DNA of 64,000 nt from Luzula sylvatica (Eukaryota; Streptophyta; Magnoliopsida; Poales; Juncaceae), in assembly GCA_946800325.1 (NCBI GenBank), contig OX326960.1:14098393-14162392 (forward strand), in the 5' to 3' direction. Position 1 is the first letter of the stretch. Each line of letters opens with the position of its first letter. The notes under the pieces were generated by a model, which saw only the letters and a program-made list of their open reading frames with translations, made no database searches and had not been told where the DNA came from. Shown here piece by piece: positions 37,698-49,385 of this stretch. A program made the position numbers and the translations under genes.

Positions 37698-39455
37698 AGT
37701 CCCTGATGACGATGATGACCTCGACCTCGACCTCGACCTTTTCGGACAGGCTCAACACGTTATGGTCTTCCGCATACAGTCTATACACTCGAGGAAAGTT
37801 TTTATAAACTCAGGTTCGTTTCTATTTTTCAAAAAAAAAAATGTTTCGCTTTAATTATTTAATTGATTCATGAAGTATCAACATAAGCTTTTTGGTAACT
37901 TTGAATATTACAAAGGTGTTTTTGCAAATTTTGCAGGTCGTCATAGCAGCTCGATCGACACGTTATGGTCTTCCGCATACAGTATATACACTCGACGAAA
38001 GTTTCTAAAAACTTAGGTTCGTTTCTATTTTTCAAAAAAAAAAATCGATACGGTTTAATTATTTAATTAATTAATGAAGTTTCAACAGGGGCTTTTTGGT
38101 AATTTTGAATATTACAAAGGGTGTTTTTGCAAATTTTGCAGGTCGTGATAGAAGCTGGCTCGACACGTTATGGTCTTCCGCATGCACTCGAGGAAGGTTT
38201 TTACAAATTCAGGTTTGTTTCTAATTAAAAAAAATATCGATTCGCTTCAATTATTTAATTAATTAATGAAGTATCAACATGATTTTTTTGTAATTTTGAA
38301 TATTACAAGGGTGTTTTTGCAAATTTTGCAGGTCGTGATAGCTGGCTCGACACGTTATAGTCTTCCGCATCCCTTTCATACATTCGGACGAAAGTTTTTA
38401 CAAATTCAGTTTTGTTTCTAATTTTAAAAAAAATCGATTCGCTTCAATTATTTAATTAATTCAACAGGGGCTTTTTGTAATTTTTGAATATTACAACAGG
38501 GGCTTTTTTGTAATTTTGAATATTACAAGGGTGTTTTGCAAATTTTGCAGGTCATTATAGTAGCTGATTCGACACGTTAGGGTCTTCTGCATACTAGGTT
38601 CGAGGAAAGTTTTTACAAATTCTGGTTCGTTTCTAATTTTAAAAAAAAAATCGATTCGCTTTAATTATTTAATTAATTAATGAAGTATCAACATGATTTT
38701 TTTGTAATTTTGAATATTACAAGGGTGTTTTTGCAAATTTTGCAGGTCGTGATAGCTGGCTCGACACGTTATAGTCTTCCGCATCCCTTTCATACATTCG
38801 GACGAAAGTTTTTACAAATTCAGTTTTGTTTCTAATTTAAAAAAAAATCGATTCGCTTCAATTATTTAATTAATTCAACAGGGGCTTTTTGTAATTTTTG
38901 AATATTACAACAGGGGCTTTTTTGTAATTTTGAATATTACAAGGGTGTTTTGCAAATTTTGCAGGTCATTATAGTAGCTGATTCGACACGTTAGGGTCTT
39001 CTGCATACTAGGTTCGAGGAAAGTTTTTACAAATTCTGGTTCGTTTCTAATTTAAAAAAAAAATCGATTCGCTTTAATTATTTAATTAATTCATGAAGTA
39101 TCAACATGGGTTTTTTTGTAATTTGGAATATTACAAGGGTGTTTTTGCAAATTTTGCAGGTTGTGATAGCAGCTGGCTCGACACGTTATGGTCTTCCGCA
39201 TACAGTCCATACACTCGAGGAAAGTTTTTATAAATTCGGGTTCGCTTCTATTTTTAAAAAAAAAAAACGATTCGCTTTAATTATTTAATGAATTCATGAA
39301 GTATCAACAGGGGCTTTTTTGTAATTTTGAATATTACAAGGGTGCTTTTGCAAATTTTGCAGGTCGTGATAGCAGCTGCGGATATAGGAAAAAGAAGGCG
39401 ATTTATCGAAGCTTTGGCTATGTATTTAGGACACCCAATTGAAACTGACCCAGTA
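37698..39455 (+). repeat. Amplified exon-intron cassette, about nine units of about 200 bp
   Basis: Each unit has an intron-like end TTGCAAATTTTGCAG, an exon-like core reading (V)VIAAGSTRYGLPHTVHTLEES in the best copies, a possible donor AATTC(A/G)G-GTTCG, then an intron-like part with AATCGATTCGCTTTAATTATTT. Cores start near 37,745, 37,938, 38,143, 38,332, 38,553, 38,746, 38,967 and 39,161; the last, at 39,362, is different and reads AAADIGKRRRFIEALAMYLG before a GT. Units 38331-38744 and 38745-39158 form a repeated 414-bp dimer, so amplification was stepwise. The parent gene is unknown to me. Confidence 0.8.
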
Positions 39456-39640
39456 AATAAGTCAATATTATTATTTATTTTATTATATATAAATAGTTAA
39501 ATATGTGTTTATTTGTTGTTTATGTTTTTTTATAATTTGTTCATTTGAATTCGAGAAATTATACTAAACTACAACATTAAATAAAAAATGGAATACCGCA
39601 AAAAAGAAGACAAAAAAATAATATGTCAAACTCGAGCACT

Positions 39641-39669
39641 CCCGCGCAATCGCGCGGGCAAGAAGCTAG
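39641..39669 (+). mobile_element. Helitron 3' terminus
   Basis: A perfect 7-bp-stem hairpin CCCGCGC-AATC-GCGCGGG at 39641-39658, then CTAG at 39666-39669 followed by T. This ends a plus-strand Helitron that probably contains the cassette array at 37.7-39.5 kb. The 5' TC end was not found. Confidence 0.75.
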
Positions 39670-39747
39670 TATTAAATAATTTGATATCAAATGGAGATGA
39701 ATTCAAACACTAGACTAATAACAACTCAAATAAATAGAGGCCATATA

Positions 39748-40005
39748 TGGTGCTCCCGAGTTCTCCCCACCATCCTCTATATTCCGTATTAACACTTAAT
39801 TAACATGATAATTAACAAAAATATATCTCATTAACAATTAATTGATATATAATTAAAGTATGTATGAATTAACAATTCTTAATTAATATCAATTAATTGT
39901 TAATCGGTGATATGGAGTGTATTTTTGTTAATTGACATGTTAATTAATTATTAATCGGTGATATAGAGGATGTTGAGGGGAATTTGAGAGGCATTGTATA
40001 ATTAT
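39748..40005. mobile_element. AT-rich MITE-like element
   Basis: The ends are inverted: left CTCCCCACCATCCTCTAT (39,765-39,782) and right ATAGAGGATGTTGAGGGGA (39,963-39,981), with looser similarity further out. The interior has repeated TTAATTAA and GATATA motifs. No secure target duplication. Confidence 0.5.
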
Positions 40006-40251
40006 CCAAATAAATACTAGCAAACAAAACAGATCCGACTTTGTGCACACTAGTTTAGGAATAATTAATCAGGTGATTAATCTTATAATAATGATGTATT
40101 GAGAATATTAAAAAATGATTATAGTTGTAAATCTCGAAATATATATATTTGACTATCTATCTTATTTTCAATTCTTTGATTTCTTAAAACTCCAAATATC
40201 ATATCATATGATAATGTATCCTTCGGAAAAGAAATAAAAAATTCTAGTATA

Positions 40252-40284
40252 CTAGCTATACCCCGAGCTATTGCGCGAGCTTGT
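40252..40284 (-). mobile_element. Helitron 3' terminus (minus), decayed
   Basis: A followed by CTAG at 40251-40255, then CCCCGAGCTATTGCGCGAGC, a mutated version of the CCCGCGCAAT..GCGCGGG hairpin seen at 39641 and 46387. It would end a minus-strand element extending right. Confidence 0.5.
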
Positions 40285-41160
40285 TTATGTTGATGAGATT
40301 ATTGTACTTTTATTTTCGATTAATGCAAATAAATTTCGGCTTTCTTTTGCCAGTTTAGGAATCTTTTTCGAGTTTAATTTTTTCATTACAAACAAACTTA
40401 ACAGAGTAAGCAATATTTTTTTGCAGCTGCAAGTTTAAAATTCGTGATTGCAAGCCTTGTTACATTTTGAAAAAATAGAAAATATCCAAATTAATGATAG
40501 AAATAATAATAAACTTTTGAACCAAAAAAATTGATTACACCTCTGTGAAATAAGAATTATTTTGTAAAAATGTCATTTCATGAGAAGAATGCTGAAATTT
40601 TTCAATTGCCATCGATTTCTTGAGTGATCCTTCGTCGCGAATGTTTAAACATGTACCTCGACAATTAGGAACTTATCATTAATAACAACAACACCAACAG
40701 AAATTCTGAACTCATTATTCAATATGAAGGAACTATTCCCAAAAAATAAGCGTCACGACTTACTGTAGCAAATCAGGATGGCTCCTATATAGTGCCGAAA
40801 CCTACACAAAATTGACAATATTATTATTAGAAAGAAATAAACACAAACGCTAAATTTAAACAAAATTCTAAGCCCTCCCCAACAAAATAAAAATAAATGT
40901 TGATAAATTATATGGCTGAAAATTGAAATGACCTCAAACGTACCATGTGAGTGTCGGGACGTAACGTACCAGTGTAGTATCTGGATGTACCAGTGAAAAT
41001 ATTTGCTTCTGATTTGCATTCGGAGACGTGGAGCTTAAGTGCTTATGTTGAACGATAAAATTAACTCAACAACATACACCAAAAAACTAAACCACCAAAA
41101 AAATGAACAAAGTCAGAAACAAATGACTGCTTGAAAATTCGCTAAATTAAAAAACCTACC
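40285..41160. other. Helitron-body-like spacer
   Basis: AT-rich DNA to the right of the Helitron end, interrupted by the LINE. The sequence resumes at about 43,995 (ATAAATGAATTAAATTCG). No coding segment supported. Confidence 0.4.
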
Positions 41161-41164
41161 AGAA

Positions 41165-41476
41165 TTCTTCTATCTTGTCAAGATAGCTAACAAAAGCTTT
41201 ATTTCTTTGTAGTAGCGTATCCGAATTACGCACATTCGTTTTTGCCCACTTGAAAAGGTTCTTTTTTGCCTTTACTAATTTAGTAATGAACAATTTAGCG
41301 GAATTTTGGTAGGATACGTTTGGCGTGACAGAATTCCATCCTTGTTGAAAAATTTATTTCGTCTCGGGCCTAAGTAGCCATTCCCGTTCTAAATTAAAAA
41401 AACCGGAAGTCTCCATCTGTTGAGTCATGCACGTTAATTCCTATTGGCAAATTAACTCCGAAATTAAGGCCAAAAT
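41165..41476 (-). pseudogene. Inverted upstream part of LINE ORF2
   Basis: The minus strand encodes the segment that normally precedes the reverse transcriptase: FQQGWNSVTPNVSYQNSAK, then LFITKLVKAKKNLFKWAKTN and FVSYLDKIEEF, ending at GAATTC (41165-41170). This resembles the L1 linker between endonuclease and RT. A TAA lies further upstream (about 41,357), so this part was already decayed or is mutated. Confidence 0.8.
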
Positions 41477-43846
41477 GAATTCAAGTTGAGAATAGAGTTA
41501 CAAATTAAGGCCCAGGAACTTGCGTTAAGCTCCGAAACCTATTGGCAACAACGTTCCTCCGCCAAGTGGGTAAAGCTAGGGGATAGAAACAATTCCTATT
41601 TCCACGTAATAGCCTCGAATAGAAGAAATAGGAACCTTATTGCCCAACTAACGGCTCATGATTCAACACTCACAACGACTAATGACATTAATCAAGCTTT
41701 TTACAACCACTTCAAATCATCGATGGGACCTCCTCCATCCGAAGTCAACATCGATTTACTAATTCCGACTCTAGAAAATGCACCCGAATTACAAAGTCTA
41801 ATAGCCCCATTCTCGGAGAATGAGATACAATCGACCATCCAAAACCTCAAGAAGAAAAAATCATGTGGGCCGGATGGTTTGCCGGCCGAATATGTACATG
41901 ACTATTGGTCAATTATGTCCGCCGATTTCCAAAATATAATAAACGATTTCCACCAAAACACACTTGATCTTTGGAGAATAAATCAAGCATGTATAACCTT
42001 GATCCCGAAAAAAGACGAACCACAAGTCATCGAAGACTTTCGTCTGATTAGCGTCATAAATATGCCGATCAAGATAATTACGAAATTATTGGCTAACCGT
42101 CTTCAACCACTACTACCGGACTTGCTGCCTTTAAACCAATCGGCGTTCATTAAAAAAAGGGCTATATCGGACTCCTTCCTAGTCGCGAGAGAATACCTTC
42201 ACTTTTTCAAGAAAAGCAAAATCCCGACAATTATGCTATCAATTGATATCTCTAAAGCGTTTGACAACGTCCCTTGGGATTTCATGATGAAAATGCTACG
42301 TCGTAGAAATTTCCTGCAACAATGGTTAAAATGGATCCACAACCTTTTTATCTCCTCGTCCTCTTCCGTCAAAACTAATGGTTCGCACTCTCCATATTTC
42401 TTCCACCAACGGGGCTTGCAACAAGGGGACCCCCTATCCCCGCTATTATTCAATATTGCCATAGATGCTCTTCGAGCTATAATAGACAAGGTTAACCCGC
42501 TATTGACGAATGTGGCTTCCATCCAATCGAAACTCCTACAATATGCCGATGACACACTTCTTTTTTTTGAAGCGAGTCCCCATAACGTAAAGATAATTTC
42601 GTTGGCCCTAAATCTCTTTGACGAAATAACGGGCTTACGGATAAATCGCGGAAAAACACACTTCCACCCGATTAATATTCCGGCCACCCTTACACATACG
42701 ATATCAACAATTCTAAGGTGTGAAAAAAGAAACGTTCCAATCAAATACCTAGGCATCCCCTTGACGACATCAAGGCCGTCCAAAATAGTATTCTTGCCCT
42801 TAATTAAGAAAATCCAACAAAAAATTGCCGGGTGGAAAGGCAAACTTTTATCTCTCGGTGGAAAATTAACCCTCCTAAAAGCGACTCTAAACTCGATCCA
42901 TACATATTTCCTGCAAACCATCTCGTTACCAATAGGAGTCATGGATGAAATCTCAAAGCTTATGAGAGCCTTCCTTTGGAAAGGCGAAGACAAGTCTAAA
43001 CAAGGTAGTTGTTTGATAAATTGGGAGAAAATAACATTACCAAAAAAATTTGGAGGCTTAGGGATTACGAACATCAAAATCCAAAACAAAACGCTACTAC
43101 AAAAATCCCTTTGGAAAATCGATTTGGGAGAAGCAAGCCTTTGGGCGCAATGTCTTGACGAGCTATACGGGATTAGCAACACCGCAGACCTAGCTAATAT
43201 CCCGAACAACGACTTGTCTTACTTTTTGAAAGACTTAGTTAAACTCCTTCCCATATACAAGACGTCTACGCAAATTGACGAAAGTAACGGCAATACAATT
43301 TGGAGATGGACCAACAACACCTCATTTTCCTCAAAGTCGGCGTATAACTTTCTAAGGAATCCGGGGATAATGAGCCATTGGGCCCGTGACCTATGAAAAA
43401 TAAAAGTCCCTCCGAAAATACACTTCTTCCTATACCTATGTTTCAACAATAGACTTAACACCGCCGACGTCCTACAAAAAAAAGGTTTCCCAAATAACAC
43501 CTTTTGCCCACTTTGCAATGGCTATAACGAAACCGCTATACACCTATTTCAAAGTTGTTCTTACACGAGGGCAACATGGAAACTAATGCAACGCCTATTC
43601 AAAACTTCTATTACGTGGGACCCGACTCTCTCGATAATTGAAACATGGATCACGAATAAAAAAAACAAAACAAGTGAAGAGAGAGCCCCATGGGAAATAA
43701 CATGGGCGGCGGTTAAATGGAATATATGGAAACAAAGAAACACAAGAATATTTCAAACCGGGACATCGCCACCAATAACAACGGCAAGGAAAGCTTGGGA
43801 AGACGCACTTCAATGGAGAAAGGCCTATCAATTAATCGGAATATGA
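41477..43846 (+). pseudogene. LINE ORF2: reverse transcriptase plus zf-RVT domain
   Basis: From EFKLRIELQIKAQ onwards the forward strand carries the L1 RT: SSAKWVKLGDRNNSYFH, CGPDGLPAEY, FRLISVINMPIKIITKLLANR, LSIDISKAFDNVPWDF, GLQQGDPLSPLLFNIAIDAL and catalytic LQYADDTLLFF (about 42,535-42,567). A thumb-like PIKYLGIPL and the zf-RVT domain (FPNNTFCPLCN ... HLFQSC, 43,490-43,560) follow. One in-frame stop at 43,394-43,396 separates RT from zf-RVT; otherwise the frame is open for over 2.3 kb, so decay is mild. The reading ends at 43,846, then a 3' UTR of about 130 bp and poly(A). The endonuclease and ORF1 are missing. Confidence 0.93.
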
Positions 43847-44312
43847 TAGGACATAAAATCCAACTTTCTTCCGTTTCTTTTATTCTAGTCTTTTTTTTTC
43901 TTCTTGTTTACTATTGTAAGCTCTATGTTTTTTTCCTTATTTTAATGACAATCTAGGGTATATCCCTAACTTTCAAAAAAAAAAAAAAAAAAAACCTACC
44001 ATAAATGAATTAAATTCGAGAAATCTGAGTAGCCATTAATTGCTAATGATGGTCGCCAGAAAATGGCATCGCGTATCCGTGGCCAGCGTCGCATCTCTGT
44101 CGCCAGCATATGAAATTTCATCAAATCAAAGTTCGAAAGATATGTTGATGAAATCAGAAATCAGAAAACAAAGAACTTCCAAAATTATATTTGAAAAGAA
44201 AAATTGCAGCCAAATTCCTTAATCGATGATTAACAGAACCTAAAACTCCCCTAGACAAAACTGATTTCTTTCACCCTGACAACAAAAACAACGAAAAATT
44301 AGACTCACTAAT

Positions 44313-44545
44313 ATTTGAGGGGGACTATTAGAGTAATTAGTAGATATATCATTGTATAAGATAGTGTTATGGTGCACTGCACCATTTCTAGGAAAGAGCG
44401 TAGGTAGTTACCGTTAGTAACCGTTAGAGTTAGGTAAGGCTCTCTTATAAATAGAGTCAAAGTGTGTGTAATAAACACTTGTGAAATAAAATACATGATA
44501 CATTTTATAATATTCTATAGTTTGCATTGCACTCAAAATATTTTT
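44313..44545 (+). mobile_element. LTR-retrotransposon 3' remnant (polypurine tract plus short LTR)
   Basis: TTTGAGGGGGA at about 44,314-44,324 looks like a polypurine tract. It is followed by a Copia-like short LTR (TATTAGAGTAATTAG) with CTCTTATAAATAGAG as TATA box at about 44,442 and AATAAACACTTGTG downstream. No internal coding region or paired LTR is present. Confidence 0.5.
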
Positions 44546-45217
44546 TTTCCTTTACCAAAGTGGTTCACTCGTTATTTGTTTCTACATAACATCACACACG
44601 TACATGAGTAAAATTAATAAGGTCAGCAAATGAACCGAATGCAACCGCGTAGGAATACTTGAGATATACTGAACACTATTCAAATTCTCTTCAAACTTTG
44701 GAGAAAAAAAACTGATTAAAAACTAATATCATGCCAATGAAACTACTCGTTAGGATGTCAATGGGTCGGGTAGAAACCCGAACCCGCGGGTACCCGACCC
44801 GAACGGGACGGGTAATACCCGAAAAAAATACCTGCGAGTCGGGTAATACCCGGAAAAAAATACCCGCTCCGGGTTCGGGTACGGGGGGAAATTTTTTACC
44901 CGCGAGTATACCCGTTATCCGAATCCGAACCCGAACCCGAAAAATATCCGAAAATTATCCGAAAATATCCCATAATATGAAAATTTTAGATGTTTTACGC
45001 ATGGTTCTTAATGTCGGCCGACATAAGACGATTTTGCTCCGAAAAAATCGGATCCGAGTCACCGATTTTTTTTTTTTTTTTTTTAATTTTTTTAAGAGAG
45101 ATGATCTATGTACCTTAATGGTGAAGAAAGAAGAACGAGGTAGAACAAAGAAGAATTGATTCAATCGGAGTGTGAGCAGTAATTTTTGAATTCTTGAATG
45201 CCAAGGTGGCATGGGTG

Positions 45218-46263
45218 CAGGCCCGGCCCTGACGCATGACCCAGTTGGCATTTGTCACATGCCTCCATTTTTTAGAGGCCTCCTTTTCTTTCTTTTTCTT
45301 TTTTACTCTGTGAAAGTGTGAAAGAGAGAGAGCATAACGCTGCACTGGACGACTAGACGAGCAACCTCTACGCCTGCGACTGAAGGTACCTGCGGCGACG
45401 CGACCGAAGCAACCTCCACGCGACTGAAGCAACCTCCTAGAGACCTGCGGCGACACGCTTTAGCTCCTCTTCGCTTCTCCTAGGGTTAGCTCGTAGCTCC
45501 TCTCTCTGTGCGACACCTCTCTATGTGACACTGTGAGACTGCACGACGGCGACACGCTTTAGCTCCTCTTCACCCTTGCTTGCATTTCACTTCAGAATTT
45601 TCGTTAATTCGCCTTGCAGACTTCGATGGGTTAGTTCACTTCCAATTTTAGTTAATTTACTTCGAATTAGGGATAATTCATTTCGAATTCGGTTCAGAAT
45701 TTTGGTTACTACGAATTTGGGTTAATTCACTTCGAATTTGGGCTAATTTACTTCTGACCAGATCTCGTAGGGAGGTCCCAGGGTTATTTTACTTCGGATA
45801 TGTCTGAAATTCACTTCCAAATGGGTTAATTTACTTTGGACCAGTTCTCGAAATTTACTTCGAACCACTTTTCTCATTCTTTCATGTACTCTTTATTTTC
45901 CAATGATAATATTAGTATTGGTATTGCAACTAAAACTAATTCAAGAAATTATTCGTGGACTACATGATTTTTCAATTTTAGGAGTATTGAGAAACTTTGA
46001 GTATCTTGACTTTTTGTTTGTTTGAAGAAATATGAATCCCTGACTTTTACAGGGGCCTTAACACTGAAGGGCTTAATTCTGTAATTTAAAATGAATCGGT
46101 CGCTTGGCGATTTTGAATAAATTTATGTTTCTTGTTTTTTTGTTTCAAATTAACCCTAATTTCAATTTATGTAGAGAAGTTGGCCTCTAAATATATATAA
46201 GAGTAATATTTTTCTAGTTTTAAGTTCTTGTCACGGGCCTCCGAAATCGCAGGACCGGCCCTG
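45218..46263. mobile_element. hAT-C element (1,046 bp) nested in hAT-B
   Basis: Flanked by CATGGGTG at 45210-45217 and 46264-46271, an exact 8-bp target duplication. Ends CAGGCCCGGCCCTG and, in reverse complement, CAGGGCCGGTCCTG (12 of 14); each end is itself partly palindromic. The interior has a leader-like stretch with repeated CTCCTCTTCGCTTCTCC and CTGCGGCGAC motifs at 45,340-45,570 but no transposase. Confidence 0.9.
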
Positions 46264-46376
46264 CATGGGTGAATGAACGAGAAGGAAGAAGAAGAGTTGG
46301 GGGTATTGGGAGAGATGAAATGATTTTGTGTGGTCATTTGTTTCTCCTGTTCTATATAACTAAATTTTTATAATAA

Positions 46377-46407
46377 CTAGCAATAGCCTGCGCAACAATT
46401 GCGCGGG
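46377..46407 (-). mobile_element. Helitron 3' terminus (minus) inside hAT-B
   Basis: A, then CTAG at 46377-46380, then a 9-bp-stem hairpin CCTGCGCAA-CAA-TTGCGCGGG at 46387-46407. Same family as the end at 39641. The element extends right, perhaps to about 47,450; its 5' end was not located. Confidence 0.7.
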
Positions 46408-46984
46408 ACTTCGTACCTTTTTTATTATATTTTTTTGTATAATTTGTTTAAATAGAATTTGCGCAGGTATTTTTAAACTCAATTACATAATTATGATATG
46501 TTTAGAAATATATTGATGTCAATAAATACATTATAATTAATAAACATTCATGAAATTTGTCTATCATGGATATATACATTATAATTAATAAGGGTCCATA
46601 GAATTGGTCCATCATTATAAATGCACACAAAATAAATAAAATATAACATGTTATAATTCAAACAAACTTAAAGTTTCGAAACAAATAAAAGAAAATCGTG
46701 AATAATACGCATAAAATCGAAATATATATTTAAAATGTCATCCATTAACATAAAAAAAATATCAAAAAAAAATTTAAATAAATAACACAATTGTAAATTA
46801 TGCCATAAAAAATTAACAATTGACTCATTGTTTCATATGGGGATTATATATGGACCCTCAATAACCAAAAAATAATAGTTTTGATGAGACGACAATAAAG
46901 TATTAAGTAGGTTGATTAGTATTATTGATTGACTCAATTAACGATTTAATTGACCGTTTAATTGAATTGACGCGTCAATTAATA

Positions 46985-47453
46985 ATTACTAACATTAACA
47001 TATTATAAATTATTGATGTGTTAATTAAACATTTCAATTAACATTTAATCGAGTCAATTAGAAATGTCAATAAATTCACATCAAGGATATTGTGATGAGT
47101 TTGGGGACCAATTATTTTTCTTCGATACATGGGTATAATTTGAGTTGCAATAGAAATAAAACTAAAAAAAATAAAATAATAAATAAAATGGGCACATGTC
47201 ACCATGTGGTGATTTACAATTAACATTTACTAATATTAACATATTATAAATTATTCATGTGTTAATTAAACGTGTCAATTAACATTCAATCGAGTCAATT
47301 TGCTAATAAATTCACTTTGTCACATCATCAACGATATCGTAATGAGTTTGGAAACCAATTATATTTTTCTTTCATACTGGATATAATTTGGGTTGCAATA
47401 GAAACAATCCAAAAAAAAAAAAAAAATTAGACACGTGTCACCATGTGCTTTTC
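46985..47453. repeat. Two tandem units of about 240 bp in the Helitron body
   Basis: Both units run from ACATATTATAAATTATT.ATGTGTTAATTAAAC through GAGTTTGG..ACCAATTAT and GGGTATAATTTG to CACATGTCACCATGTG or CACGTGTCACCATGTG. Non-coding. Confidence 0.75.
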
Positions 47454-48434
47454 TGTTCTTAATTATATCTATTGAAGATGTTCTTTTTGATACTGCTGAT
47501 GGTTACAAAAAATATAATTTTAGTCATGTTACTTTAGGGAGAATTGATATTACACCCCAATATTTGTTTCCAAAAAATATTATTGTATAGGTATTATCAC
47601 TTTTCTTTATATACACATTCATGTATATATACAAAAAAAATTATAGTATCTATATCTTGAAAAAAAATATTTTTTTAATTTTATTTATATTTAAAGAAAA
47701 TAGGAAAATCCGACTCTCCGATCTGATTCAGCTGATTCCGATCCGACTCGAGCAATTCTCATGCCACGAACTTCCGGAACTATGATTTTTATACATTATT
47801 TTATAATTAAATATTATATTTTTATACACAAATTTAAGTATTTTTTCAATAATTTCGTTCTAATTTTATTTTTGGCAGTAAATTTTTTAATTCTATATTT
47901 TTATGTTGGTAATGTAATGTTGTATTTTTTGTAATGTAGTAATTTGGGTTTTATTAGTTCAATTTGTTTTTATCATATTTATGAATGTTTATCGATTTTC
48001 AAATATTTTTTATATTTTTTTTATATTTTTCTTATTTTTTTATCGAACCGTCCGATTTTTTTCTCCGACTCGGCCGAGTCGGCCGAGTTCCGAGTCGACG
48101 GGGCCGGGCGAGTCCAAGTCCGAGTCCGATATTCAAAACCATGGCTTTACGATTAATTATTTGTAATATTTAAATTTTTAATGTATTTGTACAACTTTCT
48201 TGTTTTATGTATTTTAAATTGTTGTTAATTTTACGTATTTGTATAATAATTTTTAATTTTTTAATTTTTTTAGATATTTTATTAATAATTTTCGGGTAAC
48301 GGGTTCGGGTTCGGGTTCGGGTATGATTTTTTACCCGCGGGTATTTTGGGTTCAGGTTCGGATAATACCCGAAAATTCGGGTTAGGATATGGGGGAGGCT
48401 TACCCGAACCCGCCCCGCCCCGTTGACATCCCTA

Positions 48435-49368
48435 CTACTCGTTTTGTAATCGATAGATTCAATCATAGTGTCTCATGCATAAACAAATAACAATCGAAAG
48501 ACACCTTATCCACAAATACACTACTTGTTGTGGAAGGTTGCAGGCCAGGTTATTGGGCGGGAGAGGTGAAAAAGGACAGTGAAAGAGAGAGAGAGAATCA
48601 ATGGCGGAACAGAGGAGATATCACCATTATCGGGTGTGAGATGTTGTTTTGGATCCCTTTCTAAAATAGAGGAAGTGGTCTTGGGTCTTTCTAAATTTGA
48701 TAGGATGGAAAAGTTAACGGAAATTCATTCTTTCTAAAATAATAAACAATGGTGTGAGATGTTGTTTTGGATCCCTTTCTAAATTTGATAGATGTGACAG
48801 CGAGAGATCGACGGACGATGCATAGCAAAAAATATTTTTTATTTTATAGAAACATATATGATAGTTTCTATTTTGTTCGATACATATGTGTTATCCTCTT
48901 ACAAACTTTTTACTTATACCAAAATACCCTTCGAAACAATTATACTTTTTATGTTACATCAATAAATAATACTTTAAAATTGAACATAAATATACACTGA
49001 ACGTACCCCTTGTATATAATTCAATTTGAAAAAATGTTGATATACATGGTATTTTGAAGTATTTCGAAATAGACAAACTTCCAATTACAGAAAGTTCAAT
49101 TGATATTTAAAAAAAGGGTTTGAACTAAAAGATATTTGAATTACCGTATTTTTTTTTGTTTATAGGAATTGAATTGATATTTCAATCTTTTTGGAATATG
49201 AATGAAAATGATTGTTAATTTCTCTTTCACATAAATGATTATCTTTACTTAGATATCATGTAATCGTATTAATTTTATATACTCAATTGCATGTCAATAC
49301 TACATAAATATTGATACATAAAATCTTGCAATCATGCAAAGTCTTATTTATAGAATAGAATAGGTAAT
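48435..49368. other. AT-rich spacer with a short duplicated motif
   Basis: GGTGTGAGATGTTGTTTTGG occurs at 48,635 and 48,751. No gene recognised. Confidence 0.5.
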
Positions 49369-49385
49369 AATAATTATATATAAAA

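Larger units (their letters stand above)
41165..43994 (+). mobile_element. L1-type LINE with inverted 5' segment
   Basis: A non-LTR retrotransposon ending in a poly(A) tail (43,975-43,994). The bases before it (AACCTACCA, about 41,156-41,164) recur right after the tail (about 43,993-44,001), a plausible target duplication. The part up to 41,476 is in reverse orientation and the remainder in forward orientation, meeting at GAATTC in both pieces. That is the structure left by twin priming during L1 integration. Confidence 0.85.
45000..48143. mobile_element. hAT-B element nested in hAT-A
   Basis: Left end CATGGTTCTTAAT, right end in reverse complement CATGGTTTTGAAT (11 of 13). Flanks GTTTTACG (44992-44999) and GCTTTACG (48144-48151) match at 7 of 8, a slightly mutated target duplication. 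Subterminal GTCGGCCGAC and CTCGGCCGAGTCGG motifs lie just inside the ends. The empty site is confirmed by the uninterrupted sibling at about 56,208. No transposase gene seen. Confidence 0.85.
44751..48434. mobile_element. hAT-A MITE, expanded to 3.7 kb by nested insertions
   Basis: Flanked by CTACTCGT at 44743-44750 and 48435-48442, an exact 8-bp hAT target duplication. Ends TAGGATGTCAATGGG and, in reverse complement, TAGGGATGTCAACGGG. Subterminal ACCCGAACCCG clusters match the sibling at 55968-56492. Subtracting the nested hAT-B and its duplicated 8 bp leaves about 532 bp, close to the 525 bp of the sibling. Confidence 0.93.

Noticed and set aside
42199..43209. 336-residue open frame on the minus strand
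   Set aside because: It lies antisense to the LINE reverse transcriptase, which has clear motifs on the plus strand; the antisense frame matches no family.
44731..45159. 142-residue plus-strand frame
   Set aside because: It crosses the hAT-A end, the hAT-B end and a T-run; the Arg/Pro/Gly richness comes from ACCCGAACCCG repeats.
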